A stretch of DNA of 27,829 bases. Source: 2-02-FULL-62-17 sp046153355 (lineage in GTDB: Bacteria; Pseudomonadota; Gammaproteobacteria; Burkholderiales; SG8-39). Position 1 is the first letter of the stretch. The number at the start of each line of letters is the position of its first letter. The notes under the pieces were generated by a model, which saw only the letters and a program-made list of their open reading frames with translations, did no database searches and was not told the origin of the DNA. The stretch lies in contig JBJXEY010000078.1 of assembly GCA_046153355.1 (NCBI GenBank), positions 1 through 27,829 of the forward strand. The letters run 5' to 3'. This document shows, piece after piece, positions 1 to 8,669 of this stretch. Made by a program: the position numbers and the translations under genes.

Positions 1-20
1 CTTGGCCGCCTCGGAGGCGC

Positions 21-590
21 TCAAATGCGCGCCTCGATCCCCGCCGCGCGCATCATCTCGGACTGTTCGCGGTTGAACTGCGACATAGGCCTGAACGTCG
101 GGTCTGCCCGCACGTGCGCTTCGGTGCGCTTCCGAATCTCCTCATCCGAAAGCGACAGGTCCAGATGGATATGGTGGGGCTGCGCGATATGCCAGGGCGT
201 ATCGAGATAGGTCTCGATACGATTGTATTCAGGGTCGCGAAAATACAGCGACCAGGCGTTGCCATGGTCGCGAGGCGAAATATCGCTGATATCGTCGCGC
301 GAAGTCACAATGCGATGCATGCAGCGCAGATCCTCCAGGCAGTCGACCATGAAGGAGATCTGCTGGACGCCGTCGGTCGGGCCGGAGGACTCCGGCCTGC
401 CGCTGGAGAGCACCAACTGGTGGTGCGCCGACGGGTGTCGCGTCAGGAAAACCACGAACTGGCCATTGGCGGGTCCGCGATCGGTTTCGATGAAGCCGAG
501 CACCTCCTTGTAGAAAGCAGCCATGCGATCGACATCGCGCACGAACATACCCATATGACGCAAACGCAGTTGCGGGATCTTCGACTGCAT
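21..590 (-). CDS. VOC-family (glyoxalase / extradiol dioxygenase-like) protein
   Basis: A 189-residue protein of the vicinal oxygen chelate fold, resembling catechol 2,3-dioxygenase-type proteins. It opens with LRHMGMFVRDVDRMAAFY, a typical first beta strand with a metal-ligand His. A second His lies in AHHQLVL, and a Glu lies in YNRIETYLDTPWHI near residue 140, close to the extradiol signature. The open frame extends upstream to 1148, but that extension is unlike any protein. I chose the ATG at 588-590 because GGAG lies about 10 bases before it and the VOC fold begins right after it. The C-terminal tail of about 45 residues is charged and not assigned. The gene diverges from the Bug receptor at 846 across about 255 bases in which I see no other gene. 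Substrate unknown; ring-cleavage or isomerase/lyase chemistry are both possible. Confidence 0.85.
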   Translation of the reverse strand: MQSKIPQLRLRHMGMFVRDVDRMAAFYKEVLGFIETDRGPANGQFVVFLTRHPSAHHQLVLSSGRPESSGPTDGVQQISFMVDCLEDLRCMHRIVTSRDDISDISPRDHGNAWSLYFRDPEYNRIETYLDTPWHIAQPHHIHLDLSLSDEEIRKRTEAHVRADPTFRPMSQFNREQSEMMRAAGIEARI

Positions 591-845
591 GGCTGGGTGT
601 CTCCATGAACTGAAAATGAATTCCGAAATAGTACCGCAGCAAAAATGCCGCTGTTCGCGGCGGTTGTCGCATCGAATCCGCGCGCGCGAAAGCCCGGTTG
701 CGCAAGACCTGCGTCCTGGCAACTTCGGCTCGCTATCGGACTTCACCTGCTTCGCGAGGAAGGCTGGTAGGCAACCCGCATGTAGGCAACCCTTCGACGA
801 GCGGGTACTATCGGCCGCAATCTCGATGGCTGATGAGGAGCTTGT

Positions 846-1859
846 ATGGTCACAACGTTTCGATGCAGCGGCAAATCCACAGGCTCGCGATTGCCTTGTC
901 GCGCGCTGGCTTTGGTGCTGGCAGGCGCATTGGTAGCAAGTTCGCAAGCTTTCGCCCAGGACTATCCCTCGCGAGCCATCCGGGTCGTGGTGGCCACCGG
1001 GGCGGGCGGCGGGGTCGACAATACCGCGCGCAGTCTGGTCAAATCGCTCGGCGATCAATCGCAGATTTCGATGTTCGTGGACAACCGGCCCGGCGCCGGC
1101 TCGACCACCGGCACCGATTTCGTCGCCAAGTCGGCGGCCGATGGCCACACGCTGCTGTTTAGCAGCGGCAGTTCCATCGTCATGAACGGATTTTTATACA
1201 AAAATCTTCCCTACGATTCTTTGCGCGATTTTGTGCCGGTCGGGTTCGTGGCCGCTTATCCCTTCGTGCTGATCGCGCGGGCGGAACTGCCTGCTTCCAG
1301 CCTTGCCGAATTTGTCAGGTTTGCGAAGGAGCGGCCTGGCAAGCTGACTTTTGCATCGGCCGGGGTGGGCACATTGCAGCACGTTTGGGGGACGATCCTC
1401 TTCAGAAGTCTTGGCCTCGATCTGCTCCACGTACCCTACAAGGCGGCCGCGGCCGCCCACGTGGATCTGCTTGGCGATCGCATCGATGCGATGTTCGACA
1501 ACATGTCGGGACCGATAAAACATATCCAGAGCGGCCGCCTCAAGGCGCTGGCGGTATCGCCTGCCAGCCGGGCCGGACAAATGCCCAACGTGCCGACCAT
1601 CAACGAGAGCGGCCTGGCAAAATTCGATGGCGAAAGCTGGATGGGCATGTTTGCGCCCGCAGGCACTCCCGCGCCCATCGTCGACAACCTTCGCGCCATG
1701 GTGCTCAAAGCAGCGCGCGATCCCGAGTTCTCTTCGCGCGTCGAGCGCGATGGCGGGCGTGTCATGCTCATCGCCTCGCCACAACAGCAGCAGTTCTTGC
1801 GCCTGGAGATCGAACGCTGGGGCGGCATGATCAAGCAATACGCCGTGACCGTGGACTAG
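846..1859 (+). CDS. Bug/TctC-family periplasmic solute-binding receptor
   Basis: A 337-residue tripartite tricarboxylate transporter receptor-like protein. A signal peptide (hydrophobic ALALVLAGALVASSQAFA) ends near residue 38, followed by the usual YPSRAIRVVVATGAGGGVDN loop. Later come the family marks DNRPGAGSTTGTDFVAKS, DGHTLLFSS, YKNLPYDSLRDFVPVG, HVPYKAAAAAHVDLLGDRIDAMF and PNVPTINESG. Length is normal for the family. GAGGAG lies five bases before the ATG. Such receptors capture carboxylates, amides or aromatic acids in the periplasm. No TctA/TctB membrane genes are near, so it is an orphan receptor and its ligand cannot be read from the sequence. Confidence 0.93.
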   Translation: MVTTFRCSGKSTGSRLPCRALALVLAGALVASSQAFAQDYPSRAIRVVVATGAGGGVDNTARSLVKSLGDQSQISMFVDNRPGAGSTTGTDFVAKSAADGHTLLFSSGSSIVMNGFLYKNLPYDSLRDFVPVGFVAAYPFVLIARAELPASSLAEFVRFAKERPGKLTFASAGVGTLQHVWGTILFRSLGLDLLHVPYKAAAAAHVDLLGDRIDAMFDNMSGPIKHIQSGRLKALAVSPASRAGQMPNVPTINESGLAKFDGESWMGMFAPAGTPAPIVDNLRAMVLKAARDPEFSSRVERDGGRVMLIASPQQQQFLRLEIERWGGMIKQYAVTVD

Positions 1860-1881
1860 CGGCGGCGGGCGGCAATCATCC

Positions 1882-2369
1882 CCGGGTTTCAGGGCAAATC
1901 CGAACACATGCAGCAGGCTTTCGTCGAGGCGCAAGCGATGCTCCAAGGTGAAGCCGTAGTCAAAGCCCAGCTCATCGGCCAGTGCGAGTTCGTCGATGCG
2001 CTGCGGCGAGAGCACCGCCAGCGGACGCAAGCGACCGGCACGCACCTGTTGAATGGAGCTCGGTACTGCGTCAAAAAACAACTGCAGCCGTCCCCCCAGC
2101 ATATCGGTGATCGCCTGGTCCTGTGCCTTGTAGGGAACAAAGGTCAGATCCATACCTGCGCGATCGCGCACCAGCACCGAAGCGTTGTAGGGTAAGCCTA
2201 TCGTTCCACCGACGGTGGAATAGAAAAATTTTCCCGGCTGCGCTTTTGCCAGCGCCACCAGTTCCTTGACGCGTCTGACCGGCAGCGACGCGTTGACCAC
2301 GATCCACATCGGCGTGGCCACCAATTTGCTGCCGAGCGACCCGGTCAACGCATCTGTCACAGGTCGGCC
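1882..2369 (-). pseudogene. Bug/TctC receptor, degraded internal fragment
   Basis: Minus-strand frame that reads as the middle of a Bug receptor: WIVVNASLPVRRVKELVALAK, QPGKFFYSTVGG, DLTFVPYKAQDQAITDML, GGRLQLFFDAVPSSIQQV and RAGRLRPLAVLSPQR. The signal peptide and the first 100 or so residues are missing. After about residue 230 of a normal receptor the similarity fades (ADELGFDYGFTLEHR is only loosely Bug-like). The frame stays open into the antisense of the intact receptor at 846-1859, but that part is not protein-like. No start codon or ribosome site fits. Boundaries are approximate. Most likely a decaying duplicate. Confidence 0.75.
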
Positions 2370-2443
2370 AGCGGGCAAGGATATAGGAGAAAATTCTGGC
2401 GCTTTCCCGTTTCCCCCTTGAAGTCTTACAGGAGATACTAACA

Positions 2444-3286
2444 ATGAGTTCCCCGGATACAAAGCGTGCCGCTGATGCAGTGAACCGCCGCTTTGGCGAG
2501 AGCATCGAGGTGAGTTCCTCCGTACCGCAACTCGAAGCGCTCGCGTTGTTGAACGAGCGTTCGGTGTGCCGGCGTTATCGCGACCAGCCACTGCCGGAGA
2601 ACCTGTTTCGTCTGCTTTGCGCCACGGCCCTGTCGTCGCCCACGAAAAGCGACCTGCAGCAGGCCGACATCGTGAGAGTGCGCAATGCCGACAAGCGCGC
2701 GGCGATCAACGCGCTGTTTCCCTCCTCGCCCTGGATTGCCGGCGCGCCCGAGTTCCTGGTGTTCTGCGGCGATGGGCGGCGCTTGCGGCGAATATTCGAG
2801 CAACGCGGCGTGGCGTTCGCCAACGATCATCTCGATGCGTTTTTCAATGCCGTAGTCGATTCGGCTATCGTACTTTCGGCTTTCGTCCAGGCGGCGGAAC
2901 TGGCCGGTCTTGGTTCCTGCCCGATTAGCGAGGTGCGCAACCACGCCGCGCGCTTTTGCGACCTGCTGGAGTTGCCCGACTGGGTGGTGCCGGTGGCCGG
3001 TTTGACTTTAGGTTATCCGGTCGACAAGGAATTTTTCAGTCCGCGGCTTGCGCTGAGCGCGACTGTGCATACCGATCGCTACGGCTCGGAGCGCGTCGAC
3101 GCGGAACTGGCCGACTATGATGCGCGCCGCATCAGCGACCGGCCGTACCGCCGCCAGCGCGACACCGCGCGCTTTGGTCAGGCGCAGACCTACGGATGGA
3201 CCGAGGACAAATTTCGCCAGTACGCCGATCGACGGCGCGGCGATTTCGGCGCCTTTGTGCGTGGTAAGCGATTCAATCTGGATTAG
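2444..3286 (+). CDS. Nitroreductase-family flavoprotein
   Basis: A 280-residue protein of the FMN-dependent nitroreductase fold, related in layout to the NfsA/flavin reductase branch. The FMN-phosphate-binding segment is seen in LLNERSVCRRYRDQPLPENLFRLL (residues about 34-58), followed by ATALSSPTKSDLQQADIVRV. The dimer and flavin-binding half includes AFFNAVVDSAIVLSAFVQAAELAGLGSCPI near residues 135-165. The C-terminal extension after LTLGYP (about 85 residues, with QTYGWTEDKFRQYADRR) is typical of larger family members. AGGAGA lies eight bases before the ATG. Likely an NAD(P)H-dependent oxidoreductase of quinones, nitro compounds or enones; the physiological substrate is unknown. It is transcribed away from the Bug fragment upstream. 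Confidence 0.88.
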   Translation: MSSPDTKRAADAVNRRFGESIEVSSSVPQLEALALLNERSVCRRYRDQPLPENLFRLLCATALSSPTKSDLQQADIVRVRNADKRAAINALFPSSPWIAGAPEFLVFCGDGRRLRRIFEQRGVAFANDHLDAFFNAVVDSAIVLSAFVQAAELAGLGSCPISEVRNHAARFCDLLELPDWVVPVAGLTLGYPVDKEFFSPRLALSATVHTDRYGSERVDAELADYDARRISDRPYRRQRDTARFGQAQTYGWTEDKFRQYADRRRGDFGAFVRGKRFNLD

Positions 3287-3367
3287 CCCAGGATACACTT
3301 GGCTAGGCGTGTCATCCGGTCATGCTGCCATCGGTGGGTTAAATCCGAACCTGCGCTGGAGCCCGGT

Positions 3368-3571
3368 GTCGCCTTGACGCCTTATCTGAGCATGCAACTA
3401 TTTAAGCGGGTCACCCATATCGATTTGCAAGACGTTCCCTACAAAGGCAATCCGCAAATCATCGCCGATCTGATGCCCGGCAGAATATCGGCCGCCATCC
3501 TTTCCGCCGCATCGATTATCGGCCCGGCGCGAAGCGGCAAGATCAAAGTGCTCGCTGAAAAGACCGGGACT
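3368..3571 (+). pseudogene. Bug/TctC receptor, short internal fragment
   Basis: About 68 codons match the middle of a Bug receptor: MQLFKRVTHIDLQDVPYKG, NPQIIADLMPGRISAAILSA and IIGPARSGKIKVLAEKTGT. Both ends are missing. Similarity stops about 20 bases before the stop codon of the convergent flavin monooxygenase at 3592, so that gene appears to have been joined onto the broken receptor. Not expected to be functional. Confidence 0.75.
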
Positions 3572-3591
3572 TCCGCACACGCCGCGGCGCG

Positions 3592-4896
3592 TCACGGCTT
3601 CCAGGCCGGCCGTGTCAAGCCGAGGTTGGCGCGCAAGGTGGTGCCCTCGTAGCAAGTGCGATACAAACCGCGCCGCTGCAATTCCGGCACCACCAGATCA
3701 ACGAAATCGACGAGGCTGCCCGGGAACACCGGCGGCATGATGTTGAAGCCGTCGCACCCGCGTTCCTGTACCCACTGCTCCATCAGATCGACCACCTCGG
3801 TGGGTGAGCCCACCACTTGCATATGACCGCGTGCACCCGCAATGCGCCGGTACAAATCGCGAATCGTCAGATTCTCGCGCTGCGCCATCGCGGTGAGCAG
3901 CTCCACGCGGCTGGAACTGACCGCACTGGAGGGAATCACCGGCAGGGGGCCGTTGATATCGTGGCCACTCAAATCGAAATCCAGGCGCTTGGAGAGCAAT
4001 TGCAGACCCGCGGCGGGATCGATGAGATCCTGCAACTGCGCAAGCTTTTCTTCGGCTTCAGCACGGCTCCGTCCGACATACACGGATAGCCCAGGCATGA
4101 TCTTAAGACTGTCAGGATCACGGCCTAGTGCCTGCATCCGGCCTTTCACATCTTGGTAATATTCCCTCGCGCTCTCGAGCGTGACATGCGCCCCGAACAC
4201 CACTTCGGCGGTCGCGGCGGCAAGCGCACGACCGTCTTCGGAGGCGCCCGCCTGCACCAGCACCGGCTCGCCCTGCGGTGAGGGCGCCACGTTCATCGGT
4301 CCGCGCACGCGATAATGCGCGCCGTTGTGCGCGAGGACATGCAAGCGAGATTTGTCGAAATACACCCCCGACTCGCGCTCGCGCACAAAGGCGCCTTCAT
4401 CCCAGGAATTCCACAAACCGCGCACCACATGGCCGACCTCGCGCGCGCGCTCGTAGCGATCCGCCTTGTCCGGGTGGCGATCCAGACCAAAGCTGTCGGC
4501 CTCCAGCTTGTTGCCCGAGGTCACCAGATTCCAGCCTGCGCGCCCGCCGCTGGCCAGGTCGAGCGAAGCAAAGCGCCGCGCGAGTGAGTAGGGAAAATCG
4601 TAAGTGGTGGTGGCGGTGCAGACCAGGCCGATATGCCGCGTGTGCTGCGCCAGCGAACACATCAGCGTGAAAGGTTCAAAGGCTGCGCCCCAGGAATCGC
4701 GCGACATCGCATCGAGATCGGCGCGCCAGAAGGTCACCGAATCGGCCATGAATATCATGTCGAACAGGCCGCGCTCGGCCGTCTTCGCCAGCGAAATGAT
4801 ATGCGGCAGGTTGGAGCCGCAATCCGGCGTGCCCTGGGGATGTCGCCAAGCGGCGATGTGGTGGCCGCAGGGCCAATAGAAAAATCCGAGTTTCAT
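3592..4896 (-). CDS. LLM-class flavin-dependent monooxygenase, NtaA/DszA-like
   Basis: A 434-residue luciferase-like monooxygenase of the nitrilotriacetate monooxygenase / DszA / EmoA group, which use reduced FMN from a partner reductase. Visible family marks are GFFYWPCGHHIAAWRHP at the start, HIISLAKTAERGLFDMIFMADS, CSLAQHTRHIGLVCTATTTYDFPYSLARRFASLDL, GRAGWNLVTSGN, the Y-R-A-R-E helix after HPDKADRYERARE, and SGVYFDKSRLHV. The C-terminal TLRANLGLTRP is the usual family ending, so the gene is complete. I prefer the ATG at 4894-4896 over a TTG two codons upstream; no strong Shine-Dalgarno is visible for either. The substrate is unknown. No flavin reductase gene is adjacent, although the nitroreductase at 2444 could conceivably serve. 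Confidence 0.92.
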   Translation of the reverse strand: MKLGFFYWPCGHHIAAWRHPQGTPDCGSNLPHIISLAKTAERGLFDMIFMADSVTFWRADLDAMSRDSWGAAFEPFTLMCSLAQHTRHIGLVCTATTTYDFPYSLARRFASLDLASGGRAGWNLVTSGNKLEADSFGLDRHPDKADRYERAREVGHVVRGLWNSWDEGAFVRERESGVYFDKSRLHVLAHNGAHYRVRGPMNVAPSPQGEPVLVQAGASEDGRALAAATAEVVFGAHVTLESAREYYQDVKGRMQALGRDPDSLKIMPGLSVYVGRSRAEAEEKLAQLQDLIDPAAGLQLLSKRLDFDLSGHDINGPLPVIPSSAVSSSRVELLTAMAQRENLTIRDLYRRIAGARGHMQVVGSPTEVVDLMEQWVQERGCDGFNIMPPVFPGSLVDFVDLVVPELQRRGLYRTCYEGTTLRANLGLTRPAWKP

Positions 4897-5010
4897 TGGC
4901 AAGGCATCATTTCAATAAATCCGAACCAGGTGGCAACGTCGAGTTCTGGCACGGTCTCGCCAATAGTATGCGTATCTGGCAGGGTCGGTGAACGCGCAAT
5001 GGCTGGCGAC

Positions 5011-7308
5011 TCAAACCAAAGTCTCCGGCAGCATCTTGAGAATGATCGGCTCTAGTGCGTCGCCCTGTTCCAGAATTCGGCCAATCGCCACGGCATGCTG
5101 GTAGCCAAGTACACGCAATGCGTCGAGGCAGGCTTTGGCGCGTGCCGCGGGTATGCTGGCCAGCAGCCCGCCGGCGGTCTGCGGGTCGAAGATGAGGGCA
5201 TAGCGCGGATGGTTGAGCGCTTCCTGCTGATTACGTAGCGCACGGCGCAAGCGAATATTGGCCGGTTGCAATGAGCTGAGGATGCCGGCCGCACTGGTCT
5301 CTTCGGCGCCTTCCAGCACCGGCAGTGCCGCAAGATTCAGTTCCACGTCCACAGCCGAGGGGCGGGTCATCTCCAACAGATGCCCGAGCAGGCCAAAGCC
5401 CGTCACATCGGTGCATGCGGTCGCGCCGTGCTCGCGCAGGCATTGCGCGCCAAGACGATTCGACTGGCACATCGAAACTAGCGCGGCATCGATCCAACGT
5501 CCGCGCGCCGCAAGCTTTGCATGGGCGGCGAACAGCGTGCCGGTGCCGATCGGTTTGGTGAGGATGAGCACATCACCCGGACGCATGCCGCCCTTCTTCA
5601 TCACTGCATCGATGCTATCGTCGATCAGCCCATTGATGGCGAAACCCAGCGCCAGTTCCCGGCCTTCGCCGGTGTGGCCACCGACCAGCGCGCAATTGGC
5701 TTGGTTCAACACCTCCAGAGCACCAGCCATCATTTGCAGCAAAACATCTTCTACCTTGGATTCCAGTCCGGCGGGCACGGTGGCGATTGCAGTGGCTGAC
5801 TGCGCCTCGGCGCCCATGGCGAAGATGTCCCCCAAGGCATGGTTGGCGGCAACCTTTCCGAACACGTAGGGGTCATCGATGAAGGCGCGAAAGAAATCTA
5901 CCGAATGCACCATCGCCTTGCCCTTAGGCACGCGCACCACCGCGGCATCGTCGGGCGCATGCAGGCCGATCAACACATCGTCCCGATCCACCGGGTGCAG
6001 CGCGCCCAACGCGCGCTCGAGCACCGAGGCGCCAACTTTCGCGCCGCAGCCGCCGCAGCGCATGGCGATCGCGGAAATGGCTTGCGCGCTCTCTTCCTGA
6101 TCAAGCTTGATCGATGCCTGCGCTGCTTGCTTGGCAGCGATTTCCATCACGGGAAACTGGCTGAATTTGAGCATGAAGCGCCGATCGATCCAGTCTTTCC
6201 AGCGCCACACCCAGTCGCCTTGGAACCCAAGCGCGCCGCGCGAGGCAACCGCATGGCGATCGCCGGTGCTGATGAGCGCGAGCCAACGGCGCTGCGGGCG
6301 ATAGGGTTCGAGCGTTTCGCCAAGCACGGCGCGACCCAAATTCGCGGCCAGCGGCGGCCCCTGGCGCACCGCGAATACGCCTGCTTTCTCAAGCGGGTAA
6401 TTGACCATGCTGGCGATGTCGCCCGCGGCGAACACCTGCGGATCGGTGACGGTCTGCAGATTGTCGTTCACCTGTATGCAGCCATCCGCATCGAGCGCGA
6501 GGCCGGTGTCGCGCAGCCATGGCGCGCCTCCGGCGCGCGTGACCCAGACAATTTCGTCGGCATCCACGATGTCGCCACCGACGGTGCGCAGTTGCCGCGC
6601 CGAAACCTGGTTGACTTCGGCGTTGCAATGGAGAATGACACCGCGCGCGGCCAGCACGTTTTCGAATCTGCCACGCACCCTGGCATTGTGGGTTGGCAGG
6701 ATTTGCGTGCTGCTAGTCAATAGATGGAAGCTGAGTTCGTCCGGATTGCGGCCTACCGTGCGCAGCTCGTTCCGTAAGCGATATTGCATCGCCAACGTCA
6801 ACTCGACCCCGCCGGCGCCGGCGCCAACCACGGCGATGCACATTGCCCCGGCATGATTGCGCACTCGCAGAAGCAGCGCCTGCCAGCGTTGGTTGAACTG
6901 GTGAATGGGTTTGACCGGCACGGCGTGTTCCGCGGCGCCATCGACATGGCTCATCCGCGGCGTTGAGCCGATGTTGATCGATAGCAGGTCATAGGGTACA
7001 GGCGGGCGATCGCGGCAGAGCACTTTGCGTTCGCCGCGATCGAGTCCAAGCGCGGCATCCCGATAGAAACGCGCACCGGCAAACTGCGAGAGGCGCGAAA
7101 GATCAATGTGAACTTCGTCGTAACTGTAATGCCCGGCGATATAGCCTGGCAGCATTCCCGAATAGGGCGTATGCGTATCGCTGCAGATCAGGGTCAGGCG
7201 GACCCCGGGCAAGGGGCGCATGCCAAAGCGCTTGAGCACGCCAACATGGCTATGGCCGCCGCCGACTAAGACTATATCCCTGAGGATGGGTTGATCGGGT
7301 GATAACAC
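5011..7308 (-). CDS. selD: NDH-SelD fusion: FAD-dependent oxidoreductase + selenide, water dikinase
   Basis: A 765-residue two-domain protein. Residues 1 to about 400 are an NADH dehydrogenase-like FAD/NAD(P) oxidoreductase: DIVLVGGGHSHVGVLKRFG at the start, a second dinucleotide fold in IAVVGAGAGGVELTLAM, and the FAD-contacting VFAAGDIASM. Residues about 410-765 are SelD, which makes selenophosphate from selenide and ATP. Its catalytic motif is C421-G-A-K424 (in RCGGCGAKVGAS), equivalent to Cys17/Lys20 of E. coli SelD. NHALGDIFAMGAEAQSA, GGHTGEGRELALG, DVTGFGLLGHLLEM and DPQTAGGLLASIP are further SelD motifs. Such fusions are known in bacteria; the oxidoreductase may supply reduced selenium. 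I chose the GTG at 7306-7308 (AGAGGG about six bases upstream); the ATG at 7363-7365 is an alternative that would overlap pobA by 23 bases. No mnmH, selA or selB is adjacent. The protein would supply selenium to the two proposed selenoproteins at 10722 and 13945. Confidence 0.95.
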   Translation of the reverse strand: MLSPDQPILRDIVLVGGGHSHVGVLKRFGMRPLPGVRLTLICSDTHTPYSGMLPGYIAGHYSYDEVHIDLSRLSQFAGARFYRDAALGLDRGERKVLCRDRPPVPYDLLSINIGSTPRMSHVDGAAEHAVPVKPIHQFNQRWQALLLRVRNHAGAMCIAVVGAGAGGVELTLAMQYRLRNELRTVGRNPDELSFHLLTSSTQILPTHNARVRGRFENVLAARGVILHCNAEVNQVSARQLRTVGGDIVDADEIVWVTRAGGAPWLRDTGLALDADGCIQVNDNLQTVTDPQVFAAGDIASMVNYPLEKAGVFAVRQGPPLAANLGRAVLGETLEPYRPQRRWLALISTGDRHAVASRGALGFQGDWVWRWKDWIDRRFMLKFSQFPVMEIAAKQAAQASIKLDQEESAQAISAIAMRCGGCGAKVGASVLERALGALHPVDRDDVLIGLHAPDDAAVVRVPKGKAMVHSVDFFRAFIDDPYVFGKVAANHALGDIFAMGAEAQSATAIATVPAGLESKVEDVLLQMMAGALEVLNQANCALVGGHTGEGRELALGFAINGLIDDSIDAVMKKGGMRPGDVLILTKPIGTGTLFAAHAKLAARGRWIDAALVSMCQSNRLGAQCLREHGATACTDVTGFGLLGHLLEMTRPSAVDVELNLAALPVLEGAEETSAAGILSSLQPANIRLRRALRNQQEALNHPRYALIFDPQTAGGLLASIPAARAKACLDALRVLGYQHAVAIGRILEQGDALEPIILKMLPETLV

Positions 7309-7342
7309 GGTGAGCCCTCTGGTGATTGCGTGGCGTGCTCCG

Positions 7343-8515
7343 CTAGCGCAGCGGAAACCCGGCATATTGCTCCGCTATGCTTGCTTGGGCATGCGGCGAA
7401 CTGGCCAGGTAATCGAGTTCGCATTCCTGGGCGCGCTGATCGAACTCACTCATGCCGGGAAAACGGTGCAGGAGGCCGGTGAGCCAGGTGGAAAAACGCA
7501 CCGCGCCCCATACGCGTTTGAGCGCGGTGTCGCTGTAGCTGTTGAGATATACATCCGAGCTATCCCGAAACCAGCTTCTCAATGCCCGGCAAAGATAGAA
7601 CACATCGGAAAACGCCAGGTTCAATCCTTTGGCGCCGGTGGGCGGGACGATATGGGCCGCATCCCCGGCCAGAAACAGCCTGCCGTAGCGCATTGGTTCC
7701 GCCACGAAACTTCGCAGCGGAGTGATCGACTTTTCTATCGAGGGGCCGATGACAATAGCCTCGGCCAGTGTTTTCGGAAAGCGCGCGAGCAATTCGCTCC
7801 AGAAGCGATCGTCGGGCCAGTCTTCGATGCGGTCGGTGAGCGGTACCTGCACGTAGTAGCGGCTCAGCATGGGACTGCGCATCGAGGCGAGCGCGAAGCC
7901 ACGCGGATGATTGGCGTAGACAATCAGTGGCGCCGGCGGGGTCTGCGACATGATGCCAAGCCAGGCAAACGGAAACTCCTTGTCGTAGCAGCGCAATACA
8001 TCTTGCGGTATTGCCTGCCGGCTCACACCATGAAAACCATCGCATCCGGCGATGAAATCGCAGTCGATGCGCAAGGGTTGTCCCTTGTGGTTGCAGGTGA
8101 CAAAAGGCAGCTCGGTGTCCAGGTCATGCAGTTTGGCATCGCTCACCTCATCATAAAATGCCGCCTTGCGACGATCGGCGGCGGCGTAGAGGTCTGCCTG
8201 GATATTGGCCTGACCGTAGGCCATCAGCGGCCTGCTGGCAAAACGCTTGGTGTCGATGAAGAAATCGCTTTTGCCCGCCCAGACGATGCCACTGCCGTCG
8301 TGTGGCGTGCCCTCGCGATCAAGGCGTTCGCCCACGCCGGCGGCACGCAGTAGCTCGACAGTGCCTTGTTCCAGCACGCCGGCCCGGATGCGGCTCAATA
8401 CATAATCGCGGCTGCGCAACTCCAGCACGATGGATTCGATGCCGGCCTGATGCAGCATTTCGGCGAGCAACATGCCGGCGGGGCCGCCGCCGATGATGGC
8501 TACCTGGGTGCGCAT
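7343..8515 (-). CDS. pobA: 4-hydroxybenzoate 3-monooxygenase (p-hydroxybenzoate hydroxylase)
   Basis: A 390-residue class A flavoprotein monooxygenase that converts 4-hydroxybenzoate to protocatechuate with NADPH and oxygen. The N-terminal FAD fingerprint is VAIIGGGPAGMLLAEMLHQAG, followed by SRIRAGVLEQGTVELLR, typical of PobA. The DG motif appears in DFIAGCDGFHGVSR. YANHPRGFALASMRSPMLSRYYVQVPL corresponds to the substrate-binding strand of the Pseudomonas enzyme. The second FAD motif is LFLAGDAAHIVPPTGAKGLNLA. The C-terminal AEQYAGFPL matches the active-site Tyr region, and length equals the family norm. It lies just upstream of the NDH-SelD gene on the same strand (gap 34 bases or overlap 23), so the two are probably cotranscribed. 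No PobR-type regulator is visible nearby. Confidence 0.95.
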   Translation of the reverse strand: MRTQVAIIGGGPAGMLLAEMLHQAGIESIVLELRSRDYVLSRIRAGVLEQGTVELLRAAGVGERLDREGTPHDGSGIVWAGKSDFFIDTKRFASRPLMAYGQANIQADLYAAADRRKAAFYDEVSDAKLHDLDTELPFVTCNHKGQPLRIDCDFIAGCDGFHGVSRQAIPQDVLRCYDKEFPFAWLGIMSQTPPAPLIVYANHPRGFALASMRSPMLSRYYVQVPLTDRIEDWPDDRFWSELLARFPKTLAEAIVIGPSIEKSITPLRSFVAEPMRYGRLFLAGDAAHIVPPTGAKGLNLAFSDVFYLCRALRSWFRDSSDVYLNSYSDTALKRVWGAVRFSTWLTGLLHRFPGMSEFDQRAQECELDYLASSPHAQASIAEQYAGFPLR

Positions 8516-8637
8516 GTTGGCCTGTTCGATGAGTGGGAGAATTGTTGCAAAGCGCTCACGCTATACGCACGCTGCCATTTACCCGAAACAAACGATATAT
8601 CATTATTGCAATCTAAAAATTTGGATTAGCCTCACCA

Positions 8638-8666
8638 TATATAGCTTCATTAAATAAATTCTTCAA
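8638..8666 (-). promoter_or_regulatory. Candidate sigma-70 promoter for pobA and NDH-SelD
   Basis: On the minus strand, TTGAAG (8661-8666) and TATATA (8638-8643) are separated by 17 bases, close to sigma-70 consensus. They lie in a markedly AT-rich gap between pobA and the CnbZ-like gene, about 120 bases before the pobA start. Sequence match only; the -10 box is imperfect. Confidence 0.35.
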
Positions 8667-8669
8667 TAT

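Noticed and set aside
591..1148. Open reading frame upstream of the VOC gene on the minus strand (would give a 375-residue protein)
   Set aside because: The extra 186 residues have no protein-like pattern, overlap the Bug gene on the other strand, and a good ribosome site precedes the internal ATG at 590.
1194..1881. Continuation of the degraded Bug frame on the minus strand
   Set aside because: It runs antisense to the intact Bug gene at 846-1859 and shows no receptor motifs.
5839..6723. Long plus-strand ORF of 294 codons inside NDH-SelD
   Set aside because: Antisense shadow in GC-rich coding DNA; its translation lacks any domain pattern, while the minus strand is clearly SelD and the oxidoreductase.
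7310..8353. Plus-strand ORF of 347 codons antisense to pobA
   Set aside because: Shadow frame; pobA on the opposite strand is unambiguous.
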